DNA of 64,000 nucleotides from Pseudanabaena galeata CCNP1313 (GCF_029910235.1 NZ_CP112876.1:152653-216652); one strand, 5' to 3'; positions 17,175 through 27,718 are shown, counted from the stretch's first letter. Notes: generated by a model from the sequence alone, not told the origin. Program-made: numbers and translations.

Positions 17175-17989
17175 AACTGCCTGATGGCTGGGGTTTTAGC
17201 CTGAATTTGCTGCGAATCTAGGTAAGTTAATAAATGGTCTTCCTCAAAATCTAAAGTGAGAGTGAGGATTTCTTCGGTTTCACCTCGCAATAGGGCTAAG
17301 AGATTATGGGCGGCGATCGCTTTTACTCTTGCTTGATAGTCGCGGTACATCTCAAACTTGGTTGTGTCCACTGGATGTGCTGCCTTGATTTTTGAGAGAA
17401 ATACTCCTGTTTGTATCAAGTAGTTTCTGATGTAAACTCGATATTCTCCATTCTCAGCGACTTCCTCAGCCAGAATATCTGATGCACCTTTAAGAGCTTC
17501 TTCGACAGTTTTCACTTGTTCAGATAAATATTTGGCGGCTTCTTGAGGCAAGGAGGCGGTATTAGTGTTGGGACGGTTAAATGCTTTGATGGCTTCGGCA
17601 AGTGGCTCTAGTCCTTTTTCTCTAGCGATCGCTGCTTTAGTTCTTCGCTTGGGACGATAGGGAAGATAAAGGTCTTCAAGTTCTGTTTTTTGCAAACACG
17701 ATTCTATTTTGGCTTGCAGAACATCAGTAAGCTTGCCTTGCTCAGAGATTGCTTGAATGATTACGGCTTGGCGATCGCGTAGCTCGGTCAGATACGCATA
17801 ACGATCTTGCAGATCTCTTAATTGAATCTCGTTCATTTCCCCTGTGCGCTCTTTACGATAGCGAGCAACAAAGGGGAGGGTTGCACCTTCAGCAAATAGC
17901 TCTAGGGCATTTTTGACTTGTTCGGGGCGTAGCGAAAGTTCTTGTGCAATCAGTTGTTCAAGGTTTTGCATTAATATTTCAACTTTCAC
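17175..17989 (-). pseudogene. tex: Tex-family transcription accessory protein, 5' fragment
   Basis: The first ~270 codons of Tex are intact, with LEQLIAQELSLRPEQVKNAL, LPFVARYRKERTGEMNEIQL, a coiled segment with LTELRDRQAVI and the LYLPYRPKRRTKAAIAREKG block. Full Tex proteins are around 720-780 residues with YqgF, HhH and S1 RNA-binding domains, all of which are missing here because the sequence runs into the IS66-type element near 17165-17175. An ATG at 17971 is the alternative start to 17989. A functional copy may exist elsewhere. Confidence 0.85.
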
Positions 17990-18984
17990 TAGGCTTCTTG
18001 CTAACTTTACCAGATGTGCGATCTCCGAAGTGATCTTTGATAAGCTAGATTGAACCTAAATTTTTAGATCCCATCACATAGCCAAAGATCTAGTTTTGCA
18101 ACTGCCTGTATTCTTGTTTAAACAATCATGATGAACAACTCCAACTTTATCAAGATAGCAAACTGCTACAGCCGTAATTGAGAAGTCCAGACCACTATCT
18201 GAAAATCGAGTCTTACTACATGGAATGAGTTGGGAAACTTTTGAACGCTTGCTTTCAGATGTTGGCGATCAACGTACTTCACTACATTAAGTGTGCTTTA
18301 GAGCTTATGTCCTCCCTTTCACCGCATGAAGTTAGCAATCAGTTTATTGAAGCTTTATTGTGTGAATATGACCATAAGCTTGCCGCAATTGACACCATAA
18401 ATTTGCCGCTACTGAGTTTGAAATACCGATTTCACCGTTAGGTTCTCCTAGATTCGTCCTTCTAGAAGGAAGCATAAGTTTGCCGAAAGTCTGGAATAAG
18501 AAGCATAAGCTTGCCGAAAACCGTAAACTCTTGAAGCTCCCAAAAGCCTTGAGCAGCGTGGTGTTATCTTCCTGCTGCATCTGGATTTTTCTCCCATCGC
18601 TGATTTTACCACTCCAGTCACAGACAAATTTTGCCTGTGGCTGGGCTAAAGGGCTTAAGGAGACTGAATATAGCGGACATCTACTATCAAAACGCTGACT
18701 GGCTATGTGTTAGAGTCATTTGTCCTAGAGGTTGATACCATAAGTTTGCCGCAGCGGCAAACTTATGGTCATAATTACAAAACTGATGCCATTAATAATT
18801 TTCACCCCTAAGTTCTCCAACTTATCTCAGATTAGTCTTAGAGCAAATAATCAATACTTATTTGTCATTAAATTTATGTGAATGAGTATTTATGCTTAGT
18901 TTGGTTGACGTGTTTTCAAGGTTTGAGGACTTTGCTTGGCGCGTTGCGATATATTGAGGGGGTATCTGCTCGTTAGTTAAACAT
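17990..18984. other. About 1 kb non-coding stretch with repeat cluster
   Basis: No supported protein gene is present. Short frames (for example 18241-18441) show no recognisable family. The stretch holds the ATAAGYTTGCCG repeat cluster and otherwise AT-rich sequence. Confidence 0.6.
18372..18820. repeat. Cluster of six CCATAAGYTTGCCG repeats with a perfect palindrome
   Basis: Copies start at 18372, 18395, 18473 and 18504, and an inverted pair at 18738/18754 forms a perfect palindrome (18737-18769, 16-bp arms around one base). Copies 1, 2 and 5 continue with CGC; copies 3 and 4 with CGAAA. A second motif, TTTCACC..TA.GTTCTCC, follows at about 18430 and 18801. Clustered short repeats in mixed orientation are typical of transposase-binding sites at the ends of Tn7/Mu-like elements or of recombinase or iteron arrays; which applies is not known. 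Confidence 0.7.
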
Positions 18985-19182
18985 TTATTTATCTTTGGGT
19001 TTGCGAAAATTTGATAGTGCGATCGCCGAAATGAGTTTAGATATCATCATGACATTAACGAAAAGCTCAACCCAGAATGGTGGGTTATTGCCTTTTGTAT
19101 TGTCGCCTTGATCTAATTTCTGCATTTCTTGGTTGTGCTTAGATTTTTCTCCTGCAAATCCTTTAGGCTTTTTTCTAGGCAT
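18985..19182 (-). CDS. Small hypothetical protein
   Basis: A 65-residue product with a basic, lysine-rich first half (MPRKKPKGFAGEKSKHN) and one hydrophobic segment (FWVELFVNVMMISKLISAI). A GAGAGAAAG ribosome-site candidate lies right upstream of the ATG. I do not recognise the family, and it could be a chance frame. Confidence 0.4.
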   Translation of the reverse strand: MPRKKPKGFAGEKSKHNQEMQKLDQGDNTKGNNPPFWVELFVNVMMISKLISAIALSNFRKPKDK

Positions 19183-19265
19183 CTTTCTCTCATCTTCTAC
19201 ACTAAAGCTAATTTTGATAATTGTTCTGTCATGAGTATGTAGATAAAAAACTAGGATGCAGAGGT

Positions 19266-19637
19266 TTAGCTAAACTGAGATACCAATAGTTCTTGGATGG
19301 GAATAAGATTAAACGAGTTAGATTCACTGCCCAGCCATTGAGTCCCATCCCAAATATATACCCACTCTTCGGAACAAATCTCTTGCAGATTTCTGAGTTT
19401 GGGTTTTTCTGTTCCCCATGATTCTTGGGTATCGCGGTTATAAAATAAGCAATTGTTGATCGAGATTCCCAGCACACTCATGTTACCTAAAGCTAGAAGC
19501 TGATCAACTTGCTCTGTTGTTGCATAATGTGTTTGCAAGAGTACCCCTGCATAATCAACATAGCCGTCACGATGTAAATACACGGATAAATAAGAGTCAT
19601 CATCAATTTGTTTGCCAATTATCGCTCTCGTAGACAT
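19266..19637 (-). CDS. Conserved hypothetical protein of the MSTRA...DGY type
   Basis: A 123-residue product beginning MSTRAIIGKQIDDDSYLS followed by VYLHRDGYVDYAGVLL. This opening resembles small phage/plasmid proteins that begin MSTRATI and carry a HWDGYP-like motif. Their function is unknown to me. Residues 90-110 are Trp-rich (WVYIWDGTQWLG). The gene stands alone. Confidence 0.55.
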   Translation of the reverse strand: MSTRAIIGKQIDDDSYLSVYLHRDGYVDYAGVLLQTHYATTEQVDQLLALGNMSVLGISINNCLFYNRDTQESWGTEKPKLRNLQEICSEEWVYIWDGTQWLGSESNSFNLIPIQELLVSQFS

Positions 19638-19771
19638 AGATTTTTTCGGTATTTAGATCGTATTACTTGAAACAATAGTATCTTCTGTGTGGATCGATCA
19701 AGCTTACATAGTGCCTTGTACTGTATATTTGATCCTATATGAAATTCGTTGCTGGCTTAGAGGAGATAATT

Positions 19772-20200
19772 ATGAATAGTAATAAACTTTCCTCTCACAT
19801 TTTGTTCTCTTCTACAACTGAGAGAAAGGCAGAAAGCAAAAATGTTGTTGATGCTGACAAAATGTATGGCTACATTCTCGCAGCGAGAAAAAGGGAACAA
19901 GTAAGGCAAGAAAGTCTCAGACAGTTGCAAAGTCGTGGTGTTGAAACTGCTAAACAAGCTGCAAGAATTCTACGTCAACAGTTTAGGGCAACAAGAGTAG
20001 TTCTATTTGGGTCAATGCTGCAACCCAAAATCCATGCTGATTCAGATATAGATCTTGCTGTGTGGAACTTATCAAAATCTGACTATTTCCAAGCAGTTGG
20101 TAAACTACAAGGTCTTAGTGAATTTGCAATCGATCTCATCGAGGTAGAAAATGCGTCTGATTACATGATTGAGGCGATCGCTCAAGGTATGGAATTATGA
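19772..20200 (+). CDS. mntA: MNT-type nucleotidyltransferase antitoxin
   Basis: A minimal nucleotidyltransferase with the VVLFGSMLQPKIHADSDIDL motif (GS followed by the D.D catalytic pair) near the C-terminus. MNT proteins pair with HEPN toxins and can neutralise them by nucleotide addition. The frame opens at 19739, but ATG 19772 follows a strong AGAGGAGATA ribosome site and is preferred. The stop overlaps the start of the HEPN gene by 4 bases (ATGA), indicating translational coupling. The N-terminal ~70 residues are a charged helix. Confidence 0.8.
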   Translation: MNSNKLSSHILFSSTTERKAESKNVVDADKMYGYILAARKREQVRQESLRQLQSRGVETAKQAARILRQQFRATRVVLFGSMLQPKIHADSDIDLAVWNLSKSDYFQAVGKLQGLSEFAIDLIEVENASDYMIEAIAQGMEL

Positions 20201-20667
20201 ACGGTTATAATGTCCTGATTGCAAGACTGAATAACGAGTTGACCAAAGTTGCTACTACTGTGCAATTGGCCCTCTCACAAGCTCAAAAAGCAAAAACAAC
20301 AGCAGATGATGACTATTGGTATGCAACTGCTTTTAGTCTGCAAAATTTTTATATGGGTGTTGAACGCATTTTTGAAGATATTGCCAAGGAAGTGGAAAAC
20401 AACTTGCCGACAGGTTCGAGTTCTCACAAGCTACTTTTAGAACAGATGTCGCTGGAGATTCCACATACAAGACCTCCTGTGATTCTTAGTGATACTCTAC
20501 ACAATTTAAATGAATATCGGGGCTTTCGGCATGTCGCAATTCATCGCTATGGATTTGAATTAGAAAGTAATCGAATTTCTGAGCTAACGGATAAGCTTAT
20601 GACAAGTTACACACTATTAGTTAGAGACATAGAGAACTTCTGCCAATTTTTGCAAGCATTAGAATAA
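20197..20667 (+). CDS. hepT: HEPN-domain toxin (HepT-like)
   Basis: A 156-residue all-helical protein with a HEPN RNase-type motif RHVAIHRYGFEL (R-x4-H) at about residue 109. HEPN toxins are ribonucleases held in check by the adjacent MNT protein. Gene order antitoxin-toxin and the 4-base overlap fit a HEPN/MNT toxin-antitoxin pair. Such pairs often accompany mobile and defence islands. Confidence 0.8.
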   Translation: MNGYNVLIARLNNELTKVATTVQLALSQAQKAKTTADDDYWYATAFSLQNFYMGVERIFEDIAKEVENNLPTGSSSHKLLLEQMSLEIPHTRPPVILSDTLHNLNEYRGFRHVAIHRYGFELESNRISELTDKLMTSYTLLVRDIENFCQFLQALE

Positions 20668-20797
20668 GTTTGATATTTGATCGCCGAAAGGGTTTGCCGC
20701 CACTAAGTGATCGGACTACGACGGAGAATGTCATTAGCCCCGCAGGGCGAGAAATCATTGTGATTCGTGGATAGATTACTAATCAATTGATACAGAT

Positions 20798-21739
20798 ATG
20801 TCCATTCCAGAGCCAATTTTAGTTGTTTATGGTGAACCACCCAAAGAGATCGCCGCCACAGACCTTCGCCAAGCAAGAGTTGATGAATTTTTAGCATCGA
20901 GGTCTTTGCAACCGAAAAGTCGTAAGGCTTATCAAGCGGACTTATGGATATTTATGGATTGGTGCGATCTGGCTTGGGTGGATGTGAGTCGGCGCAAAGT
21001 GACACAGTTTAAAACTTTTTTGTTGAAGGAACGCGAACTAGCACTAAGTTCGGTTAATCGGGTGCTGCGGACTCTGAAATCTTTTTATCGATGGATGTTG
21101 CTGTCAGAATATGTAGTTGCCGATCCGACGATTGGCATTCAGCAGGAGCGATTGCCCGATCCTGTGGCTAAAGATTTGGAAGATGAGGAGGTGTTGCGGA
21201 TTTATGAAGCGATTGAGTTGAGTAAAGTGATGTTACGCGATCGGGCTTTGTTTTCGATTTTATTGCATGGGTTGCGGGCGGAGGAGGTTTGTCGTCTGAA
21301 TATTGAGGATTATGTGAATGGGGAATTGGTGATTAAGGAGGCGAAGTGGGATAGTAAGGGAGAAGTGCCTTTGACGAAGTTGGGTATTCAAGATTTAGAT
21401 GCTTATTTGGATTGGAGGAGGGCGCAAGAGGTCGAGTTATTGCCTGATAGTGCTTTGTTTGTGTCTTGCTCTAATCGTAGTCAGGGTAAGCGGTTGACAT
21501 ATTGGGGTATTCGTCATGTGATGGACGATCTGGCAAAGAAGACGGGGATTGATTTACATTCGCATCGGGGCAGGCATACGTTTGCCACGAATTTGATTGT
21601 GAAGTATGAGTTAGATCCTTCTTTGGCGATGGAGTTGACAAGGCATAGGGATGTCAGGAGTTTTAGGCGTTATACCAATCGTAAGAATAAGATTGCGGCG
21701 AAACGTGCTTTTTTGAAAGCATCGGAAAAGTTGGATTAG
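20798..21739 (+). CDS. Tyrosine recombinase (XerD/integrase-like)
   Basis: A 313-residue site-specific recombinase. A SAM-like core-binding domain (QPKSRKAYQADLWIFMDWCD) is followed by the catalytic domain with ILLHGLRAEEVCRLN (first Arg), HSHRGRHTFATNL (His-x-x-Arg) and TRHRDVRSFRRYTNRKN (His/Arg then the nucleophile Tyr). All catalytic positions appear present. No cognate attachment site is evident. It is unrelated in sequence detail to the second recombinase inside the Tn3 element. Confidence 0.88.
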   Translation: MSIPEPILVVYGEPPKEIAATDLRQARVDEFLASRSLQPKSRKAYQADLWIFMDWCDLAWVDVSRRKVTQFKTFLLKERELALSSVNRVLRTLKSFYRWMLLSEYVVADPTIGIQQERLPDPVAKDLEDEEVLRIYEAIELSKVMLRDRALFSILLHGLRAEEVCRLNIEDYVNGELVIKEAKWDSKGEVPLTKLGIQDLDAYLDWRRAQEVELLPDSALFVSCSNRSQGKRLTYWGIRHVMDDLAKKTGIDLHSHRGRHTFATNLIVKYELDPSLAMELTRHRDVRSFRRYTNRKNKIAAKRAFLKASEKLD

Positions 21740-21840
21740 AGAAGTTGTGGTATTGACTACAAATCTAAAATAGTTTCTGAAAACTAGTCTGGGCAAAGCT
21801 TTAACGGCTATCTTGCAGATTTTTGACTATATCAGTGATT

Positions 21841-22556
21841 TCATCCTCGAAATTGCTGCATAAACTGACGATCAATGGATTCTTTCCAAAACCAGAGTAG
21901 TTTTGATGGACCAAAACATAGTCCGCCCCAAGCGATCATCGCTTGTAAATATTTTTCGCTAGATTCTATTTTATATCCAGTGCCGATTAGCGAAAGATGA
22001 TGCTTTTGGGGATAAAAAGGAAGTAGTGGTTGACCTGATGATATGCGCTGTAAATTTTTAAATAGATGTTTGCCTTGATGTACTGCGAAGACTCCTGCTT
22101 TGGGTCTGGGATGGCTAATACTAGAAGCAATATCTCCTGTGGCAAAAATGTAGGGATGGGAAATAGATTGCAGTTTATTGTTAATGAGGATAAAGTCTTT
22201 CTGGTCAGTGGTTAAACCTGAGTCACGAATCCAAGATGGAGCCATAGCATTAGTGAGCCAAAAAATGCGATCGCATAGTAATGTGAATCCTGATTCGCAG
22301 CCGATTATTTTTGGTGTTTGTAGGGGATATTGCTCGGATTGATTGTCAGAATCAGGTTTGACGAAATTTACAGTTTCGCTTAGATGTACATAAATTCCTT
22401 GATTAAGTAGAATTTGTTCAAAGCGTTTTCCTACATTTGTAGGATAGCCCGTCATTAGGGTTACTTGTCGATGAAACAAATGAATTTCTAACAACTGAGT
22501 TCCTAGAACCATGGGCGATAATCCTTGCGATTGCAGAATGGCTTCTATTCGGCATG
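21841..22556 (-). pseudogene. FAD-dependent oxidoreductase of the SelD-fusion type, C-terminal fragment
   Basis: About 240 codons match the C-terminal half of the NADH-dehydrogenase-like FAD domain found fused to selenide-water dikinase (SelD) in cyanobacteria: EIHLFHRQVTLMTGYPTNVG, HPYIFATGDIAS, RPKAGVFAVHQGKHLFKNL and the end WFWKESIDRQFMQQF. The 5' part is cut off by the left end of the Tn3 element at about 22551. The SelD domain that would normally follow is absent, and the frame stops right after the FAD domain. Confidence 0.75.
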
Positions 22557-22721
22557 TATTCAGGATACGTGTAAAACAGTGCCACGAAACGCTGAAGCGT
22601 TTACTGAGAAAGCTCTTGAGCGATCTCAATTGGCAAGCTAACTGCCAGATCCAACGGTTCGGGAATAGTCGTCAGATCGACAACATAGTCGCCATAACGC
22701 TTTAAATGTCTAGTCAGATAA

Positions 22722-23723
22722 ACGTCAGTTCGACAGAGTAGACAAAAGCAAAAGAAAAGCTGAGACTAGGTTTGACAAACTAAAAGCCTCAGCAATATGA
22801 ACAGTATCGTATCGCACTTGGATATCACGCGAATCTTCTGTGAAGTGGATGATTTCTGCGAAAGCTTTGAAAAACACTGGCAAGAGCAACCAATGTTGCC
22901 ATCAATGCAGGGAGAAAGGAAAAGTCGCTCAAGAATGAGGTTGAGTGAAGTGATGACCATCGCGATCGCCTTTCATGGGTCAGGATACAAGACCTTCAAA
23001 GACTTCTATACCCTAACTGTAATACCGTTTTGGCGGAAAGCTTTTCCCCACTTGGTAAGCTACACCCGCTTTGTGGAGCTAATGCCTTGGACAATGATGT
23101 TGTTATGTTGCTTTCTGCATACACGCAAAGGCGAAGTGACAGGAATATCATTCATCGACTCCACACCGATCAATGTCTGTGTACCATGCCGTGCCCATGC
23201 CCATAAAGTATTCAAAGGTATGGTCAATTGGGGCAAAAACTCAGTGGGTTGGCACTTTGGCTTCAAGCTACATTTGATTATCAACGACAAAGGGGAATTG
23301 CTTGCCTTCAAGCTCACACCAGCCAATGTTGATGACCGACAACCTGTGCCTGAGATGGCTCAAGACCTCTTTGGTCAATTGTTTGGTGACCGTGGTTATA
23401 TCTCCCAAAAGTTGTTTGAGAAGCTCTATGAACAAGGTTTACAACTGATTACTAAGCGCAAGAAAAATATGAAAAACTGTTTGGTCAAGTTGATTGACAA
23501 GATTTTGCTGCGTAAGCGCGCAATTATTGAGTCCGTCAATGACCAACTCAAAAACATTTCTCAGATTGAGCATTCAAGACATCGCAGTTTTTTTAATTTT
23601 CTTGTCAACCTTTTAGCTGGGTTGGTTGCTTATACATATCGAGAGACTAAACCTGCTTTAGATCTTCTCTTCAAAGGCTTGCCTGCTCTTCCTCCTGCCA
23701 TCTTTTAGTGCGTCGAACTCACG
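22722..23723 (+). mobile_element. IS982-family insertion sequence (intact)
   Basis: A 1.0-kb element bounded by imperfect inverted repeats ACGTCAGTTCGAC / GTCGAACTCACG and flanked by the 8-bp duplication TCAGATAA (22714-22721 and 23724-23731). It sits inside the 3' end of tnpA. Confidence 0.9.
22797..23708 (+). CDS. IS982-family transposase
   Basis: A 303-residue DDE transposase. The family features are the N-terminal RSRMRLSEVMTIAIAFHGSG, the first Asp in ISFIDSTPINVC, GWHFGFKLHLIINDKGELL, the second Asp in LFGDRGYIS and the Glu in [20 protein letters not shown]. The frame is uninterrupted and the copy may be active. A fragment of a sister copy lies at 11683 and a palindromic miniature with the same ends at 34000. 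Confidence 0.92.
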   Translation: MNSIVSHLDITRIFCEVDDFCESFEKHWQEQPMLPSMQGERKSRSRMRLSEVMTIAIAFHGSGYKTFKDFYTLTVIPFWRKAFPHLVSYTRFVELMPWTMMLLCCFLHTRKGEVTGISFIDSTPINVCVPCRAHAHKVFKGMVNWGKNSVGWHFGFKLHLIINDKGELLAFKLTPANVDDRQPVPEMAQDLFGQLFGDRGYISQKLFEKLYEQGLQLITKRKKNMKNCLVKLIDKILLRKRAIIESVNDQLKNISQIEHSRHRSFFNFLVNLLAGLVAYTYRETKPALDLLFKGLPALPPAIF

Positions 23724-26700
23724 TCAGATAAGGACTCAAAGTAGAGAGTAACTCGCGGTCAACCTTATGCCCCTCCTCAACCAAACTCCGTACCGCAGCA
23801 GAAATATCCACAGTATTCTGAAAAATCACCGCACTGGCAACTAAGTCGAGATACTTGAGCCGCTTCTCTTGTTCTTCAGGATCGTGGTCTGTAAGTACCC
23901 CCTGCTTACCAAAAAATAACCAGTCCAGAAAATTGTGATAGCCTTCAACAATATTGGTGCAAGCTGTAATCTCCTGACGTAAAGCGCGGTCGGAAATATA
24001 TTGCAGCAAAAACAACGTTCTAACAACCTGTCCCAAGGCTTGAAAAGTCTGGTACAGGCGATTCTTGCGACTATTACTCCCTAATCTTCGCAAGATCGTT
24101 GAAGGCATCAACTTACCCGCCTGAATAGACAAAGTTACACGAATTAAATCCTGCCAATGAGTTTGAATCAACTTCCAATCCACCACATCCGTAAATAACG
24201 GATCGATGTATTTATACACAGCCTCTGGACTCGGACGAAAGAACGTATAATCCTGCCAGTTCCGAATCCGAGGCATCAGCTTGATTCCCAATAGATAGGA
24301 CAAAGCAAAGACAGTCAATGATTGACCTTGAGTATCCGCATGTAAGGTATCTGGTTGAATATCCGAACTGTTCTTCAGTAACCCATCCAAGATATACACT
24401 GCCTCCCATACTCCACAGGTAATAAAGTGGGTGAACAGCGCAATGTAAGTATCTGAGACATGATGGTAAGCAATCCCACCATAACCGCCATAGCGGATAT
24501 GGTACTCTGACATCAAACTGTTTTCATGAATCTGAAACTTGCTTCCATCAGCGGCTGCGCGTTTCCCCGTTCCCCAACACTTGGGCAATGGGAATAAATT
24601 GTAAGCATTAATCAGCTCCCGTATTGCTGCTTCGATTTGGCTGGTTTGAATATGTAGCCGATTGATGCGCGACAACATCTGTCCATTGATCAGTCCGCGT
24701 GTATGACGTGCTGTTTGATAGGGACCTAGGTTACACCCATAACCAAACACAGCCAGAATATACCGCTCAGTGGGTTGGTCTATTTTAGCCTCAGAGCCTG
24801 AAGCTAATCCAAAATGCCGCGTCCAGTTGAGCCAATATTCCACATTGCACAGGATGTCCAATACGCTCCGCTCTGGCAAACGTTCCCAAATCTTAGCTTC
24901 GAGTTCATCGGCACCAGACGGTTTCACTTCTGCTACCAAACGTTTGAGGACGGGTGCTCCAACTTCGTTAATGGTAATTTGACTACCATCTTGACAGATC
25001 TGGTCAACTGTCTGTGCCACCTCTGTTAATTGCTGTTTTAAAGCAGCCACAAAGGACTCAGCGGTTACTGGTAAACCGCTTTGTATTCCATAACTTGCCA
25101 AGTCGTGTTCACATTCTTCCCATGAAAGTAACTGTTCGCGAAAGTCGGCGTATTGCTCGGAACCAGCGACAGAGATATCTCCTGTCTTCAACTCAGCCGC
25201 TAAATAGGTGAAGATACATACTTCCAGATGAACTCTCGACAGTACTTGCTCTTCCCCACGCTGTTCTACCACCAATCGTCGCCACCGCTCACTGATGAAA
25301 CTCAAATCGAGATCGTCGCTGGGTAAATATTTACTGCGCCGCTGTTCGTGCTTCAACACAAACGCCAAAGCTACAGGTAACGATTGATCTTGAGAGGTCG
25401 ATTGAAGCTCCAAAGATCTGACCAATTCAAATAGCAACGGACGATAACGACCGAAGAAATGCCGAATTAATGGTAAATAATTATCGCTGTTGTAAGTCGT
25501 AATCGCCTGACAGCGTTCGAGTAGCTCGGCGGAACCACCATGAGACTGTAGTAGGGCTTGCACTTGATTTCCGAATGTTTGTTCGTCAGGATGATCGACA
25601 GATACCTCTAAAATCTCCGCTAACACCCCTAGCATCACTTCAGTTTGCTTGAGATGTTGTTCTCTGAGTTCTACCAACCGTTGGCGGGCAAGGTAGTGAA
25701 TTTTCCGCATCCGTTTGAGAAACAGATCGACCAAATAATCTCTGGTTTTAACTTGCGCCCGATAGAGTAAACACACCAGTAAAGCGTGTCGTTTATTAGT
25801 TTTGATATCTCGAAAATCCGAAATGTCCAGCGCTTTAGCTTGGGCTGCAAAAGATTGAATCTTACCCTTAGCAATCCCCGCTAACAACCGTTGGGCATTG
25901 CCAAAAGACATTAACTTGTCAAATTTAGATTGCAACTGAATGATGTGGGAAAGTCTAACACTCTTGGGCGGAGATTTGAGTAAATTGAGCGTGACCTGAC
26001 CTTCGACGGATTGAGATAAGAGTAGCTCGTCTAAAAAGGTCTGCTCCGCAGGAGTTAACTTTGATGCCACCTGTTGAAATAATCTGTGATTGGTAATCGA
26101 ACGTACATTGCCAGCTAGTCGATCTAAGGTACTAAACGCTGGTAACTCATAGCTTTCTTTGACCAATTCCTCAATCGCCACATTAATTAAATCGGCGTTA
26201 CGATCCATAGTTGTCGCCGCCGTTGCGATAGCAATAGCGATATGTTGACGTGCGCCAGCATCAAAGATTTTAACTTTTAGAAAAGTCCGAATCGCTGTTT
26301 CATAGCGACGTTGTGACCGCAGGGGGGCAATGGCATCAACTGAACTGTTTAAATTCAATAGCTTCCGTAAATGCTCAATGAGTGCGGTTGGAATTGATGC
26401 CGCATCTGGAAAGTACCCTAGTCGCTGAAAAGCTTTCAGAGATATCAACAAGCGAAATCGACCTTCTTTACTGGCAGTTTGGACACGAGCAAAAGCTAGC
26501 TCGGATTCAGTTGGGGTATAGAGTTCGGCTAATTCTTTGAGATTCGGGAGAGATTTAAAACGAGGATAGGCGGTGCGTTCGATTGCGGTCATTAAATTAG
26601 GCGATTACCGCCGATTTTCGGTAACACAAACGTTAATTAGCGTTAGGCTCACTTTCCTATTTGAGAGTATTAATTATACTCCTAGCTCAAACCACTTGTA

Positions 26701-26724
26701 GATTAATAAGGTGCTTAACAATTC

Positions 26725-27636
26725 TCAGAACGCTCGAAATTCATCATCAAATTTTAGTAACTTATTTAAAGCTGTTTGAGCAGCAAGTTCAGCCTGCTCG
26801 GAAGTAACTTTTTGATATCGCAAAGTGGTCTGAATATTTTGGTGTCCCATCAATGCTCTTAGTTCTTCAATCCCGATTAATCCGACTCTTTCTGTCGCAA
26901 AAGTATGCCGCAGATCGTGAAGGCGAATACCTGCTATTAAGGGGAAAGGATCTGTCAAGTCTCGCCATCGCTGATGAATATTTGGATAACTCAATCGCAC
27001 CACTTTCTTACTGAGTCGGTGTTGAGCTGTCCACAGAGCTGGATGCCCTTGGTGTCGGTAGTATTTGAGGTATTTCTCTAGCAATAGTGCTGCATCCTCA
27101 CTGTAGAAGCACCAGCGGGTCTTATTGCCTTTCCCAACGACCTGAAACCTCTGCCCTTGCAGATCTAGATCTTCTAGATTTAAAGCTAAGAGTTCGGCAA
27201 TTCTTGCTCCACTGCGGTGTAAAAGTCGAACTACAGCATTCAGGCGACAATCGGGTGTAATCGCCTCATACATTTGCTGGAGTTGGGTGGTACTCAGATA
27301 GCGGATGACGCAATCTGAGGCATGTTCGCCTTTACTAAAATCTGGCTTACGCCGTCGTAAATGAGCAATTGGATTGACTCTGATATATCCTTGTTCGACA
27401 GCAAAGTTTAGGAGGGCTTGAACGATGGATTGATGTCGGTGGTGAGTTGTATAGGCTAGATGGTTCAAGCCGTTGAGATACTCTTCTATTACTGCACGAC
27501 CCAGAATCTCAATTGGATATCGTCCATACTTTTGTAGTAGCGGAATCAGTGTCAGTTCGTAAGACTTTTGGGTGGCGATACTCAGTCCAGGACGCTCTAA
27601 AAATTGAGTAGTAACTGTTGCTAAAGTCAGCGACAT
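26725..27636 (-). CDS. Tyrosine recombinase of the Tn3 element (TnpI-like)
   Basis: A 303-residue integrase-family protein with catalytic motifs HRSGARIAELLALNLEDL (Arg), LHDLRHTFATERV (His-x-x-Arg) and LMGHQNIQTTLRYQKV (His then nucleophile Tyr). Some Tn3 transposons use a tyrosine recombinase instead of a serine resolvase to separate cointegrates, and the position beside tnpA supports that role. The spacer of about 130 bases to tnpA is AT-rich and may hold the resolution site. Confidence 0.88.
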   Translation of the reverse strand: MSLTLATVTTQFLERPGLSIATQKSYELTLIPLLQKYGRYPIEILGRAVIEEYLNGLNHLAYTTHHRHQSIVQALLNFAVEQGYIRVNPIAHLRRRKPDFSKGEHASDCVIRYLSTTQLQQMYEAITPDCRLNAVVRLLHRSGARIAELLALNLEDLDLQGQRFQVVGKGNKTRWCFYSEDAALLLEKYLKYYRHQGHPALWTAQHRLSKKVVRLSYPNIHQRWRDLTDPFPLIAGIRLHDLRHTFATERVGLIGIEELRALMGHQNIQTTLRYQKVTSEQAELAAQTALNKLLKFDDEFRAF

Positions 27637-27718
27637 ATACTACCTCCATCAGTCTAAACTTAAGGATAAGATTATTTTAAAAGTATATTTCTTTATTGAT
27701 ACTTTAATCTAGACTTAT

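Larger units (their letters stand above)
22601..26592 (-). pseudogene. tnpA: Tn3-family transposase TnpA, split by IS982
   Basis: The main part (23719-26592, 957 codons) starts with the DUF4158-type N-terminal domain and carries the DDE catalytic region: ADGSKFQIHENSLMSEYHIR, TLHADTQGQSLTVFAL and the late CTNIVEGYHNFLDWLFFGK with Glu. After the 8-bp target duplication the IS982 begins; on its far side the frame resumes as TRHLKRYGDYVVDLTTIPEP to a TAA at 22601. Joining across one duplication gives exactly 994 codons, so the ancestral protein was 993 residues. The split product lacks about 40 C-terminal residues, so activity is doubtful. Confidence 0.9.

Noticed and set aside
18241..18441. 66-codon open frame in the repeat region
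   Set aside because: It reads through two of the repeat copies, has no ribosome site or recognisable family, and is likely a chance frame.
18372..18820. Idea that the repeat cluster is the end of a CRISPR-associated Tn7-like transposon
   Set aside because: No tnsB, tnsC, tniQ or Cas genes, no array and no TGT end with target duplication were seen; only the general pattern fits.
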